DNA of 64,000 nt. Origin: Telmatactis stephensoni. Its lineage: Eukaryota; Cnidaria; Anthozoa; Actiniaria; Isophelliidae. Of this stretch, positions 8,783-20,700 are shown piece after piece; position 1 is the stretch's first letter, and the number at the start of each line of letters is the position of its first letter. The position numbers and the translations under genes are program-made. The notes below the pieces were generated by a model. It had not been told where the DNA came from and searched no databases. It saw only the letters and a list, made by a program, of their open reading frames with translations. The stretch spans positions 248,001 through 312,000 of the forward strand of contig JALIZF010001482.1 of the NCBI GenBank assembly GCA_029948255.1. The letters run 5' to 3'.

Positions 8783-11700
8783 CTACACAGTGGAATTCAA
8801 ACATCTTTCTAAACTATAGGGTTCCGAATTCTATTCCCAGTGACCTCACAAACTTATTACGGCTTCTCTTTTGTACTGGTAGTTTCAACTTCAAATATCT
8901 ATAAATCAAACGGGCGGGTAACCGTTTTAGTAATACGCTGTATCGAACACTAAATCAAAGAAGCAAACATTTTCTCCGTCAGGCCGAAATCAGTCAAGCA
9001 ATAATTGAGTCATATACACTTGAATGCTAAATGATATTCGCACTATGCGCACTAGAGAAAGAGCTGTCTAAATGCCGTCCTACTTTGGATCAACTAACAG
9101 TAAACTTACCAAAATCATACTGCGAGCAAGTTTCTCGAACCAACTTACGAATATTTCCGAGGCTTGGATTCAACGCTGCACATTTATCTACAGAGATATA
9201 CGATATGTGTAAATCATTACAATATATAGAGATGGACCATTGGGAAGGAAACGTTTCAATGATACATGACCAAATCACTGAAAACAACCCAAGGAAGAGA
9301 GCTAGAACACGTGCATTGCATCACTTTATCCCTGGAGTCAATTCAATCCAACACTCATAATTTACAAGTGTACATATGATTATCAGTTCTTCTTGGAAGC
9401 TCAAACAGCTGTAAATTACAAGTGTAAAACTTTTATGGAAGCGACCCCTGGAGAGATGATTCAAATGTTTGAAGCTGGATGTTATACTTTTAATAATATC
9501 CATTTTGAAATCACTGGTGATTTCTTCAATCCGTACGGCATTCGTCTCCTTTGCAGCTGTGTTTAGTCTCGTCACGTGATTGAGCGTTGTGTGACGAGAC
9601 TAAATACGACCGCGAAGGAGATTACTACAGCACAGCACATAGAGAATTTGTCTGCGTATGCGTGTATTTTTGGTTTGAAAATCTTTCGCATGTTGAATGC
9701 ATGAATTTTATGTTTACATGGAACATTTGGTTGGCAATCTCATTCTTCAAAATTATGTGGCTGACATATAAGCAGTCTACCTGCCGCTAGAGTGTTGTGG
9801 ATAACTCTTACGATCGAAGGCATTGCCATTGCCTAAAGTGGAGAAAGGACTAGACCCTCGTGCTTTCGAGTTAAATTTTGGGCGCTAAATTCAAAAATAA
9901 GGGAAAGCTGGTAGTTCCCGATGTTTATACCTCAATAAAGCACTTTTTTGACCGTAATTGTCGTATATTCCAACTTTCGTGGCGAAAACCAGCCTTTATA
10001 TAGATATGATTGTGCTGAAATTGTTTTTTTGTTTTGTTTTGTTTTTTTGGGGTTTTTTTTTCATGCATTTTAAGGCAAAAGATAGCAAAAAAATGGCATA
10101 TAGATATTTGGGTATGTCAAGAATTTTCACCGAGATATTCTTTTGTCGTTGATATATAGTGGTGTGATATATTTGCTTTTATGTATCAAAGAGATTTCGA
10201 AGTGGACATAATTAGTAATAATTGCACTTCGTGTCGAGCAGTTTTGGTTTTAAAAATCGTACTTGTGCACGTGGTTAACAAATTCAGTACATTTCCGCTA
10301 TGGTCGCGCAATTTTGCAATATATCACTCGTATGTTGATCACAAGTATTACAATATCCTCTAATCTAATAAGTGGAAATACTGATCTATTTCCCCTCAAA
10401 AAATCTGCTGATCGTTAGTGTATTGTTTATCCATCGTATGAATACAGACCGAATCCGATCTACTGAGTTACCACATGGAAGTGTAAACAAGGCCTAAACA
10501 TGCAATTACCTTGTGTACATTTACACGATTTTCCGTCACAACTTCCCATTTCCGGTGTAGATTTCCCCAGGCTGTAGAAGGTGGTACATGAGTCATCTGG
10601 TTCATAATAGTCATATACTTTAATGGGGACAGGATAAACAGCTCCGATATCAAACGAACGGGTAATGTTAAAGCCTACACACACAGGTTTAGCGCTGTCG
10701 ATCTGAAATGACATAAATAATAAAATAAGTACTAAAATAACAATGAATCACTGAAACGGTATTTGATGTACAACGGATACACCCGCGTACAATAGCATCT
10801 TTAATTATTAGAGCAATGTGAAACGGACCACGTAAGTCTATTAAAGCACGGAATTCATACAATAATATGACGGGTGATAAGAACAAGGCAACCGAATTTC
10901 ATGAAGAAATGTGTGTGCAGATTTAGAGCACGTCTGGATTGATCAGACTACGAAAAAAGGGCTTCTCGAGTGATTAATAGCCCAGTGCTCTAAATCTGCA
11001 CTCATAACAGCGGGAAAGTGTTCTATTTTTTTAGAATGCAACATTATTTTTGACCAAATTGAGTATTCATTTACACAGACCAAAACTTCCAAAAGTGCAC
11101 GAGCACGTGCTGTGTACATATTTAGAGTGCACAGTATACTCGTCTTCGGCCAATGAGAGCGCGCGTTATTTTACAAGTCCCATTTTTTGTTGTTTGTTGG
11201 TATGCAAAGTTGCGCTGTGTATTAGCAATATTTATTATCTCGAAAAATCCCTTCACTGAAATGAGCATGGTAGACAATCTACCATGAAGAAAGGGAAATT
11301 GAGTTTAATTACAGCATTACGAATTTCTTTATACTTACAGAATCCAAGTAAAATACAATTGATCTTGCGGACATTTCATATCTAGCAATGGTGTCATTCA
11401 TCTTTTTCATAATCTAAAAAGAGTTTCAGAATAGAAATTTTAAGGAAATTAAGTTATCCTAACTCGCCCAGTGATCTTTTGCACTATAATGCATACCTGA
11501 TTTACTGATTGCTTATCAACTTCAAAACCAGTGATTATCCCGATGTCCATGATTGCCATTCCTGTTTTTCCTGGTTTCTTGTACCTTTGATTCATAAAAA
11601 TAAATCTAGTGAGTCGTAGGTCTCGCAAATCTCCATAAAAAGTTTAGAATAAATGAAACTACAATCATCCCATGCATGTTGAAATGTACCACGTACATGA

Positions 11701-14700
11701 TTTCCAAAGGCGGGTTTTCCCCTCTCTAAATTTCGATGGATAGTCTAAGAATGTTAAAGCCGTCATTGGCTAACTTTCGAGATAGGGAAAGAGATCATGG
11801 GTTTCTCGTTTTTAATCGCAGGACATTGTAGGTGTGAGGTTAGCGAAGTCTCTGATAGTCTTATTGGAAATAAATAACTAATTATCCTATTGCATATTGA
11901 CTTAGGATTCCTCTCAAATTTTTCCCATTATAGAGATCCTTTCTAGTCCTGTCTGCGTTCCATCTCCCTCCAATTAACGACGCCCCATGAATTCCGAGAA
12001 AGATAGAAAATTGTCTGATGGAACAAAGGAACAAAACTTACTGAGCGCAAACATTAACAATAAGTGAGGTAGGTGCCTCAGTTTTCTGCTTCTTGTTCTT
12101 CTTTCTGTTCTTCTTGTTCTTCTTGTTCTTCTTGTTCTTCTTGTTCTTCTTGTTCTCCTTGTTCTCCTTGTTCTCCTTGTTCTTCCTATTTTTTCTTTTC
12201 TTTCCTTTTCCCTTGCGGCGGCCTTTTCGTTTTCTTTTTCGTTTAGAAGGTGCGTCACTTTGCAGAAAGCTTGGTTTGGCATGTATTTGAGTGATGGTAT
12301 GCTTTATTACAAAGGAACACCTTTCTTCTTTGCTGGTTATAAGATTGTATTGGAGATTGACCTATGGCAAATAAAACATTTACATATTAAAGGCTAAAGC
12401 TGTTTGGATTTTCTTATGTTATAAATGAAATGAGAAAGCCCTAAACAATGTAAAGGGGTTTACTTTAGTGAGCATCCTGTCTCATTGGGTATTACATCTG
12501 TTTTCAAAATAACGCGAACTTTGCAGACAACACTTGAAAGGCTTTTTCAGTTCTTTTTACTTTCGTCACTCAAATTCAAACTATTTGTTTACCACCAAAC
12601 AAACCAAGTTATCAAAGTTGTTTGGGATTCCTGTGTGAACCCCCCCTGGGGACCCCCGAGAGGAGAGCAGAATTGAAGTATTTTTGTTCCCGTGTGACCG
12701 CTCGGAAGCGGCAAGAAAACAGGTTCCAGTTACATCTTTATTTCTTTTAGTTCGTCGTAGGAGCTAACGAATTTGTAAGTTATACAACATTTGAGTTTAA
12801 GTATACATGTGATTTTTGCTAAATAATTTTATATGTAATTTCTCTAGTTGACTTAGTCCAGTCCCACACTCTCTTTCTTGCCGCTCCAAGACTCGCGGAG
12901 AAAGAGAGTCCAGTATAACTTGCATGCGCATGTCAGCTTAGTGACCACGCGATCACCACATTCATGTGGTGATCGCGTGGTTACAAATCCTAAAGTCATC
13001 TAATGATTCAAGATGGCTGAAGAAGAAAGTGTTTTGTATACACGATATCAGTCTCATTTCGGAAAGCCATTTGTTGATTCAGTGAGCTATGCACTTGGAA
13101 AAACCAACTATAATCTTTTACCAAAGTTTGAGCAGTTACAGGCCATTTACGGATGGACAGTTGTGAAAGACGTATTTGTGAATTTTTCGATACGCATCAC
13201 TACCACTGCTACCAAACACTGACATTTGCATATTGCAAGCTCGCAAAATACTAATTAATCCATTGATTGGCTCATTTTGCACATGCGCATGCAAGTTATA
13301 CTGGACTCTCTTTCTCCGCGAGTATTGGAGCGGCAAGAAAGAGAGTCTGGGACTGGACTATAGTTGACTTTGTTTCTTCATAATCCGTGAAGACCTCATG
13401 TCACATGGCTAAGACTGATGTAAAGTGCAAAAATAAACCCTATGATGAGCTGATGCTTCTTAAACTATAAGTAACCTTACGCCACGATAAGGCGAAACAG
13501 TCAAAAATTCGACAATCGAAAGAAGCACGCCGGTCGAACTGAGGTAAACAAGATCGAGGACAACCGACTGCCGTAAACGAGCGACTGACCGTCTTTGAAG
13601 CTGTAAGAAATCTCAGAAGGCAAGTAAATCAACCAAAGAAGACCTCTAGAAGGCAAATCAGATGTAAAAGTCATATTTCAAGCTGTTAGAAATACGAAAT
13701 TATCAATTCATTTATTTGTTCTTGGAAAATACAAAATCCCGACAAAGTCATACCGCGTGGGGAGCACGAAAACGAGGCTGGTGAAATTTGCATAAAATTT
13801 GCATCTTAACCGGAAGTTCACCAAAATGCCGTCCAAAACCGACGTAAACACCCTCATTGGAAAAATGAGGAACTCTTTGAAAAGTTTCTATGAATTATCA
13901 GAAGAATTTGAAGTATTATTTGCAACAAAGCCACAATTAGAGAGAATCAAACCTCTGTTTGATGAAATTGAAGCACGATACAGAAACATAAAGAAAGAAC
14001 AAGAGGCTATTTGCAATAAATTGTTGAAGGATGGAGATGGTGATGATCGTCTGAAGGATATAGAAATCGCTGGATCTAAAGTAAAAACTGACTATTTCCA
14101 ATTGACACAGAAGTTCGCCGTATATGAGAAAGAGTGCGATCAGCAAGCTAGTGGAAACAAAACGGTTCAGGAACAAGCTAGTGCCAAGTCAGAGTCAGCA
14201 GCTGTAGAAGCTATGACAGCCGCAGTGTCCAAAATGGCAGAAGTCTTAGGATCAAAACCTAATGCCAGCACCCTAGAGAGACTGCCTGTTCCCACGTGGG
14301 ATGGCAATCGAAGAACGTACGCCACCTGGAAAAAGGAGTTTAATCATGCAATGAAAAAATATGGACAAGATCCGGACGAACAGTTACAACGATTCCGTAA
14401 GGCAATGCCAAAGAACTGCTGGTGGAGTGAGCAAGTGAAAACATGTAAGAGTATCAGTCAGGCGTGGGAGATTTTGGACATCGAATTTGAAGATAAGCGA
14501 AAGTTAATGGACTGTCTCCTAACGGAGATTAACAATTTGAAAGCCATAAAGAGAGACTCCAAGTCACTTATTATGTTTGCAACATCGATTCAGAGATATG
14601 TCAATGATATGGAAGATAACGGTTGCTCCGTGAAGAGCGCTAACGAATCCCCGTTCTTTTTGTCACAGCTCTTGTCTAAGCTGGATTCCAGAGATAACGT

Positions 14701-17700
14701 AGATTTTGGCAGAGAAATGAAAAGACAAAGTAAAGAAGAGAATGTGGAAAACCTTGTGGATTGGCTTCACCAGGAAGCAGTCTGCGTTCCAGAGGAAAAG
14801 AAGACGACAAAGTGACAACACAGCGAGTGGTTTATCAAAGAAGGTCAGAGAATCACGTGACTTCAACCTCTACACCTGCGCAAGACGATGAGACCTGTCC
14901 GTTAGGTTGCATAGACAAGCATTTGCTGCCAGCATGCCCCGTCTATCAAAATTCAACCGTAAGTCAAAGATGGGACGCAGTCAAAAGGTACCAAAGATGT
15001 AGGAAATGTCTTCGAGCATCGCATCATACCAACGACTGTAAAAAACCGGATGGTACGTCTTGTGGGAAATGCAAAAAGAACCATCATCGTTCTCTGCACA
15101 ACGAAAAGAAAGATGTTCCAAGTTCCAACACTCCTCACACAACAAGTGAAGGAGTTGCTTCAGATAACAACAATTTACAGAGTAATGCTACAGACCGAGA
15201 GACCAAACTCAAGACGATCGCAGGATTGTGCCCTGTACAAATGGTGAAAGTTCTTAACGCTGATGGAGAGTTCATCGAATTTCTAGCCATGCTAGACAGC
15301 GGCTCAAATACAAGCTTGCTATCGAAGAGAGCTGCCAAGCAACTTGGACTTACAGGTCCGACAACCCACCTCACAATGAATCTTGCTGGAGGGAAAACTA
15401 AGTCAGAAGTCTCGACCTTCCTCCAAATTACACTGGCTTCGATTGCCGAAGAAGATATCCAAAAGACACTTCAAGTCTACTCAGTAAGTAAACCTTGTAG
15501 CAACGCAAAGACAGTTTCAAGAAGTCTAGTAGAAGAATATGCTCATCTGAGACCAATAGCTGACAAGCTCCATCTATCAGGTGGAAAAATTGACCTACTT
15601 ATTGGAACGGACTTTGCAGAAGCATTTATTGATATCCATACTCGCTCAGGAGAGTCTGGAGAACCGATTGCTAAAAGAAACTGTTTTGGCTGGTACGCCC
15701 TTGGACAGTTTGCTTCAACAACGTCAGAAATGGACATGCCAAGTGTTCAATCCATAAATGTCGGTACTGTAAGTGCCGTAGAGGATATAAAGAAACTACT
15801 TCATCAAGATCAAATAGGAGTTAAACCAACCAAGCTATGCACGTGCTCAGAGAACACTCTACGAGAAAACAAGTTTGTTAAGTCTGTTTCGAACTCAACA
15901 ACCCTAAAAGATGGACGAATTCATGTCAAGATGCCTTGGAAAGAGAGTGGACCTCCGAAGCATAGTAACTATGACATTGCGCTTAAGAGAATGCACTCAT
16001 CGGAGAAGACTTTCAAGAAAAAAAGACTGCTTTGACGTCGTAGAGGAGGAAGTTCAAAAGCTGGTCGATCAAGGATTTGTTACCAAAGTGTCACCGGAAG
16101 AAGTAAAGCACGATGGACCTGAATGGTATCTGCCCCTTCAGGCCGTATTTACACCCGAGAAGTCAACAAAAGTACGACTCGTGTTCGACGCTTCCGCGAA
16201 AGGCCACGATGGTCTATCGCTGAACGACCATTTAGAAAAAGGACCAAACTACATCAACAGCCTGACAGATGTGCTTTTAGCTTGGAGATGGGACAATGTT
16301 GCCTTTTCTGGCGACATCCGAAAAATGTTCAATCAAATCATGGTTCACCCTAACGATCAAGTTTACCATAGATTTCTCTGGAGGAAAAATCCGGATGAAT
16401 CACCTGCCGTCTACCAATGGTGTAGACTGAGTTTTGGCGATAAACTAGCGCCCGATATCGCCACAAATTCAATCAACGTGTTAGCCAAAGCCTCGGAGGA
16501 GGAGTTTCCAGAAGCCACAAAAGAGCTTCGAGAACATGCATACGTCGATGATATTGCTGCATCGAGACCAAAGGCCATCCAAGCCAAACAACTCACCAGA
16601 GACATAGAAGATATACTCGTGAAGGGACAATTTCAGATCAAAGAATGATACTCGAACAACAAGGAGATTGATCAATCAGAGAAGGAAGAGTCTGTGGATT
16701 TACTCGGTCATCGGTGGAATAAAAAGCGCGATACGTTCTCTTTCAAGAAAGACGAAATTATTTCTCATCAAGAACACTTGACAAAGCGGAACTGCTTAGC
16801 ACTACTAGCCCAGCTGTGGGATCCCATTGGCCTAGTTTCACCGGTAACAGTCAAGTTCAGGATAGATCTACAGGAGTTGTGGAGTTCCGGATTTGGCTGG
16901 GATGAAATTTTACCAGAGAGCATCCAACGAAAATGGAGAGAAAATGTACAGATCATGAATTACCTTCTGCAGTTGAGTTTTGATCGTCAAATAAAACCTC
17001 ACAATGCTGTCGGTCAACCTGAAGTCCATGGGTTTTCAGATGGGGGAGAGCTAGCCTTCGGTGCAGTACTATACCTTAGATGGCAGCTGTCAGATGGATC
17101 TTACTGCTGCAATCCTGTGATGATCAAATCGTTCGTCGCACCTTTAAAGAAGAAATCAATACCTCGACTTGAACTGCTAGGTTGCCTAGCGCTTGTTCGA
17201 ATGTATGACACTTGTTCGAAAGCATTATACTTTGCACAGATCAAAGATTGCCGAAGAATTCTCTGGGTAGATTCTTCTACAGTGTTGTCATGGGTCAAAA
17301 CCCCACCTCGTGAATTCAAGCCATTTGTGTCAGCGAGAATTGCCGAAATCCAGGAGACGGTTGGAGTAGATGATTTCCAGTATGTAAGATCTAAAAGTAA
17401 CCCTGCAGATGCGCTTACGAGAGGCATCGATCGAGAAAATCTCACTAACTGGCTGAAAGGACCTGCCTTTCTGCAACTTCCCGAGTCTCTATGGCCAGAG
17501 TTCAAAGACACAACGAATGATCAGGACAACAAAGTACAGAATCCAGATATCAAGAAGGAAAAGAAAACCATCAAGGAAACTAAAGAACATGTGGACTGTA
17601 CAATAATCAATTATCGACATTTGGATGCAGACACTTCTAAAGAAAGAGAAGAAAATCCAATCCTTGCGCATCTACTAAAGAACTGTTCTTCTTATTCTAA

Positions 17701-20700
17701 GATCAGAAGAACCCTTGCTTATGTAAATCGTTTTGTTCGAAATGCCAGACAGAAAGCTAGAGTAATTGGTCCGATCATGGTTCAGGAGCTGAAAACATCA
17801 GAGCAACAACTTTTAAAGTGGTGCCAAACCCAGTTGAACTTGAAACGACTTCAAGATTTAATACCAAAGGAGGATGAGAATGGTTTACTTCGCGCACATG
17901 GCCGTCTAGAGACAATTACAAGTCTTCCAGAGGACGTAAGGAATCCAATTCTGCTTCCAGGCAAACACAAGTTAGTACATTTACTTCTACTCCATGTGCA
18001 CAACAGACGTGGCCATTGTGGTTACAAAAGTCTCATCCATGAATCAAGAAAAAAGTTCTGGATCATTGGGATTCGTGGAACTGCTAAAGCTTTGACGAGA
18101 GCTTGTATCCTGTGTAGGAAGCTGCGTAGAAAACCTCTCGAGCAACTGATGGGACAGATTCCAAATCTAAGAACAGCAGTTGGCCATCCAGCATTTACGA
18201 ACACGGCGTTGGATATGTTCGGTCCATTACATATTCGTTTGAATAGAAAGACACTGAAAGAAGCTCAAGGCATTATTTTCACGTGTATGACAACACGTGC
18301 AATTCACCTCGAACTTGTAACTGATAGAAGTTCAGACACTTTTCTCATGGCTTTTCGAAGATTTGCAAGTACTCGGGGACACCCCAAAGTTTGTTACTCG
18401 GATTGCGGTACCAATTTCATTGGTGCTCAAGACTACCTTAAAGAAGTAACCCAAAACTGGGACATGACCAAGATAAAGAATACCCTTACCGAAGATTTCA
18501 ACTGTGACTTCACCTGGGAGTGGAACATTCCTCATGCAAGTCATCAGAATGGTGTGGTAGAGTCACTAATCAAGTCGTCGATCTGTGAGACAAGCTCTCA
18601 ACGCTACCTGCAAGAACCAGACCTATACAGAAGAACAGTGGAGAATAATCCTTTCAGAGATCACTTACTTAGTCAATGGACGTCCGCTATACCCTAGTTC
18701 GGATGACATTTGGGAACGACCACCAATCACTCCAAATGACATTCTTGTTGGTCTTCAAAACCCAAACCCTCAGCCAGAAGTCGAAGATCGGGTCAACCCA
18801 AGAGATTTACTCCGAAGTGCTCAAAGTCGAGTAAGTGAATTCTGGAAGTGTTGGATGAAATACTTTGCGCCAAACCTTCTTCCCAGGAATAAATGGTTTC
18901 GTACTAGGGAAAACGTCCAAGTTGGTGATTTAGTCCTAGAGCTCGATCCAAACCACAGAAGATCTCAATGGAAAATGGGTCTGATTGTTAACACATATGC
19001 TGGGGCAGACGGACTTGTCAGGAAAGTCAGGATAAAGACCAAGACTGGCGAGTACGACCGCCCTATTCACAAGTTGAGCCTCATTGCTACCAACCAAGAA
19101 CTCATCAACAAAGAATAGAACATTCTAAGATACTCAAAAAAAAAAAAAACGCTATTTAGTATTCATTTGTTAGTTAAAGAACATTGTAGTTAGTTGTCGT
19201 TGCTAAATTAGGAAGTATGCAAATTTCCGCACTGCAGGGGAGTGTTTGGGATTCCTGTGTGAACCCCCCCTGGGGACCCCCGAGAGGAGAGCAGAATTGA
19301 AGTATTTTTGTTCCCGTGTGACCGCTCGGAAGCGGCAAGAAAACAGGTTCCAGTTACATCTTTATTTCTTTTAGTTCGTCGTAGGAGCTAACGAATTTGT
19401 AAGTTATACAACATTTGAGGTTTTTTTTTATACTTAAAAGTATACATGTGATTTTTGCTAAATAATTTTATATGTAATTTCTCTAGTTGAGTTTGTTTCT
19501 TCATAATCCGTGAAGACCTCATGTCACATGGCTAAGACTGATGTAAAGTGCAAAAATAAACCCTATGATGAGCTGATGCTTCTTAAACTATAAGTAACCT
19601 TACGCCACGATAAGGCGAAACAAAAGTTGAACCGTTTGATTATTGTGAAGAAAGTCAATTTTGCTTTGTTTCGGAGTTTAGAAAGCTAAGATTTTGCAAA
19701 TCTAAGCCGTTGCATATTTGATGGAAGTCAAAATACCAGACAATTCATCATCACGGGTCGCGTAATTTTGAAAATGGGTGTAACAAGAATATAAAGGGAA
19801 AAGTGTCAGGCCTCGTAATAATAATAATAATAATAATCTTTATTTATACACGATAAGAATTGAAGCGACACTATTGCTTGTGGGGTCGTGTCTGCAACTA
19901 AAATAAATAGATAAATAAGAAACAGATTACTTTTAATTTAATTTAAGTAACAAACTAATTTCTAGGGACATAGGGTGACCGCAGCAGTGGTGACAGTAGT
20001 CTTTTGTTTAGTGGCGTTTTAGCTGCTAAGGGTACTCTATTTAATTCTTATGAACTGTACTTTGAGTTGCCTACTCGAACCAGTAGTTAACCACGTGATA
20101 CCGTTACCATGGTAACCATTACCTGCATTTGTGCAACTCCTGTACCAACTGTTGTTATAACGAATTCTTCACCGTCTTGTCTCAAGTATGGAAGGATCTA
20201 AGAACAGATAGAATATACAGTTGATATACGGAACACAAAGTTGAGAAACAGTACTGAATACATTCTCTTTCAAAAACGTTTTAATTCGGCGGGAATTCGT
20301 GGACGCGTACGTGTATAAAAATAGAAGTACCGTTCGATGTGTCCAGCGTGTATTATGCGAATTTCTCGTGTATTATTTGGCTAGCTAGGAATAGAGAACA
20401 ACTAAAGTAAAGTAAAGCCGTCGTACTAATCATCCCCGCAAGCTAGTACAGCTTCAACGGGGTCGAACCAAAAGTTTTTTGTGTGTGTTAAAAAAAAGCA
20501 CCTACTTTTCACGGACAGCCTTAACTTTCAAGATTTACTAAACCTCCAATGGTTTTATTTCAAACTTCCGAGTATGCGCAATGCGTTTTTCACCTGTGTC
20601 GCGACAGTGGAGTTGCAGCTAACAGCAGAGCATAACCAGGAGACATGCGCGTCACGTGATATGACGTGTAACCGGAAGATATCAGTACCAGTTCTAAAAA

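Larger units (their letters stand above)
8783..11338 (-). other. Introns between E37 and E40 (non-coding parts)
   Basis: The non-exon parts show little. 9716-9804 resembles the end of the inverted-repeat element at 25876-26615 (gaacatttgg...cagtctacct). A short inverted repeat at about 10914-11003 pairs gcagatttagagcac with its complement. Confidence 0.5.
12854..13360. mobile_element. Mutator-like non-autonomous transposon in the 5' LTR
   Basis: A 507-bp insertion with near-perfect 80-bp terminal inverted repeats (TAGTCCAGTCCCA... and its complement ending CTGGGACTGGACTA). It is flanked by a 9-bp direct repeat TAGTTGACT (12845-12853, 13361-13369) that exists once in the intact 3' LTR. Long terminal repeats with 9-bp duplication indicate the Mutator superfamily. 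The interior carries a 17-bp perfect hairpin (12944-12981) and a captured host exon. Confidence 0.88.
12619..13499 (+). repeat. 5' LTR of element 2 (interrupted)
   Basis: Matches the 380-bp 3' LTR in two parts, 12619-12853 and 13370-13499, separated by the nested element and its target duplicate. It lacks a short T-rich stretch present in the 3' copy near 19420-19437. Confidence 0.93.
12619..19622 (+). mobile_element. BEL/Pao LTR retrotransposon, element 2
   Basis: A 7.0-kb insertion in the intron between C3 exons E34 and E35, antisense to C3. It has LTRs starting TGTTTGGG and ending CGAAACA, with a 5-bp target duplication AAAGT at 12614-12618 and 19623-19627. The order is gag, zinc knuckle, protease, RT, RNase H, integrase. 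The 5' LTR is split by a 507-bp DNA element, and pol has several lesions: a frame change at the A-run near 16018-16025, an in-frame TGA at 16646-16648 and a frame change near 18580-18590. The copy is dead, although the LTRs remain nearly identical. Confidence 0.95.

Noticed and set aside
8783..8804. Start of an independent small gene at the ATG 8802-8804
   Set aside because: The ORF is C3 exon E40 read into its intron; the acceptor at 8783-8784 gives the correct phase with E39.
11974..12282. ORF rich in R-T-R-R repeats
   Set aside because: Wrong frame of C3 exon E35; the true frame has splice-compatible MG8 sequence on both sides of the Lys-rich tract.
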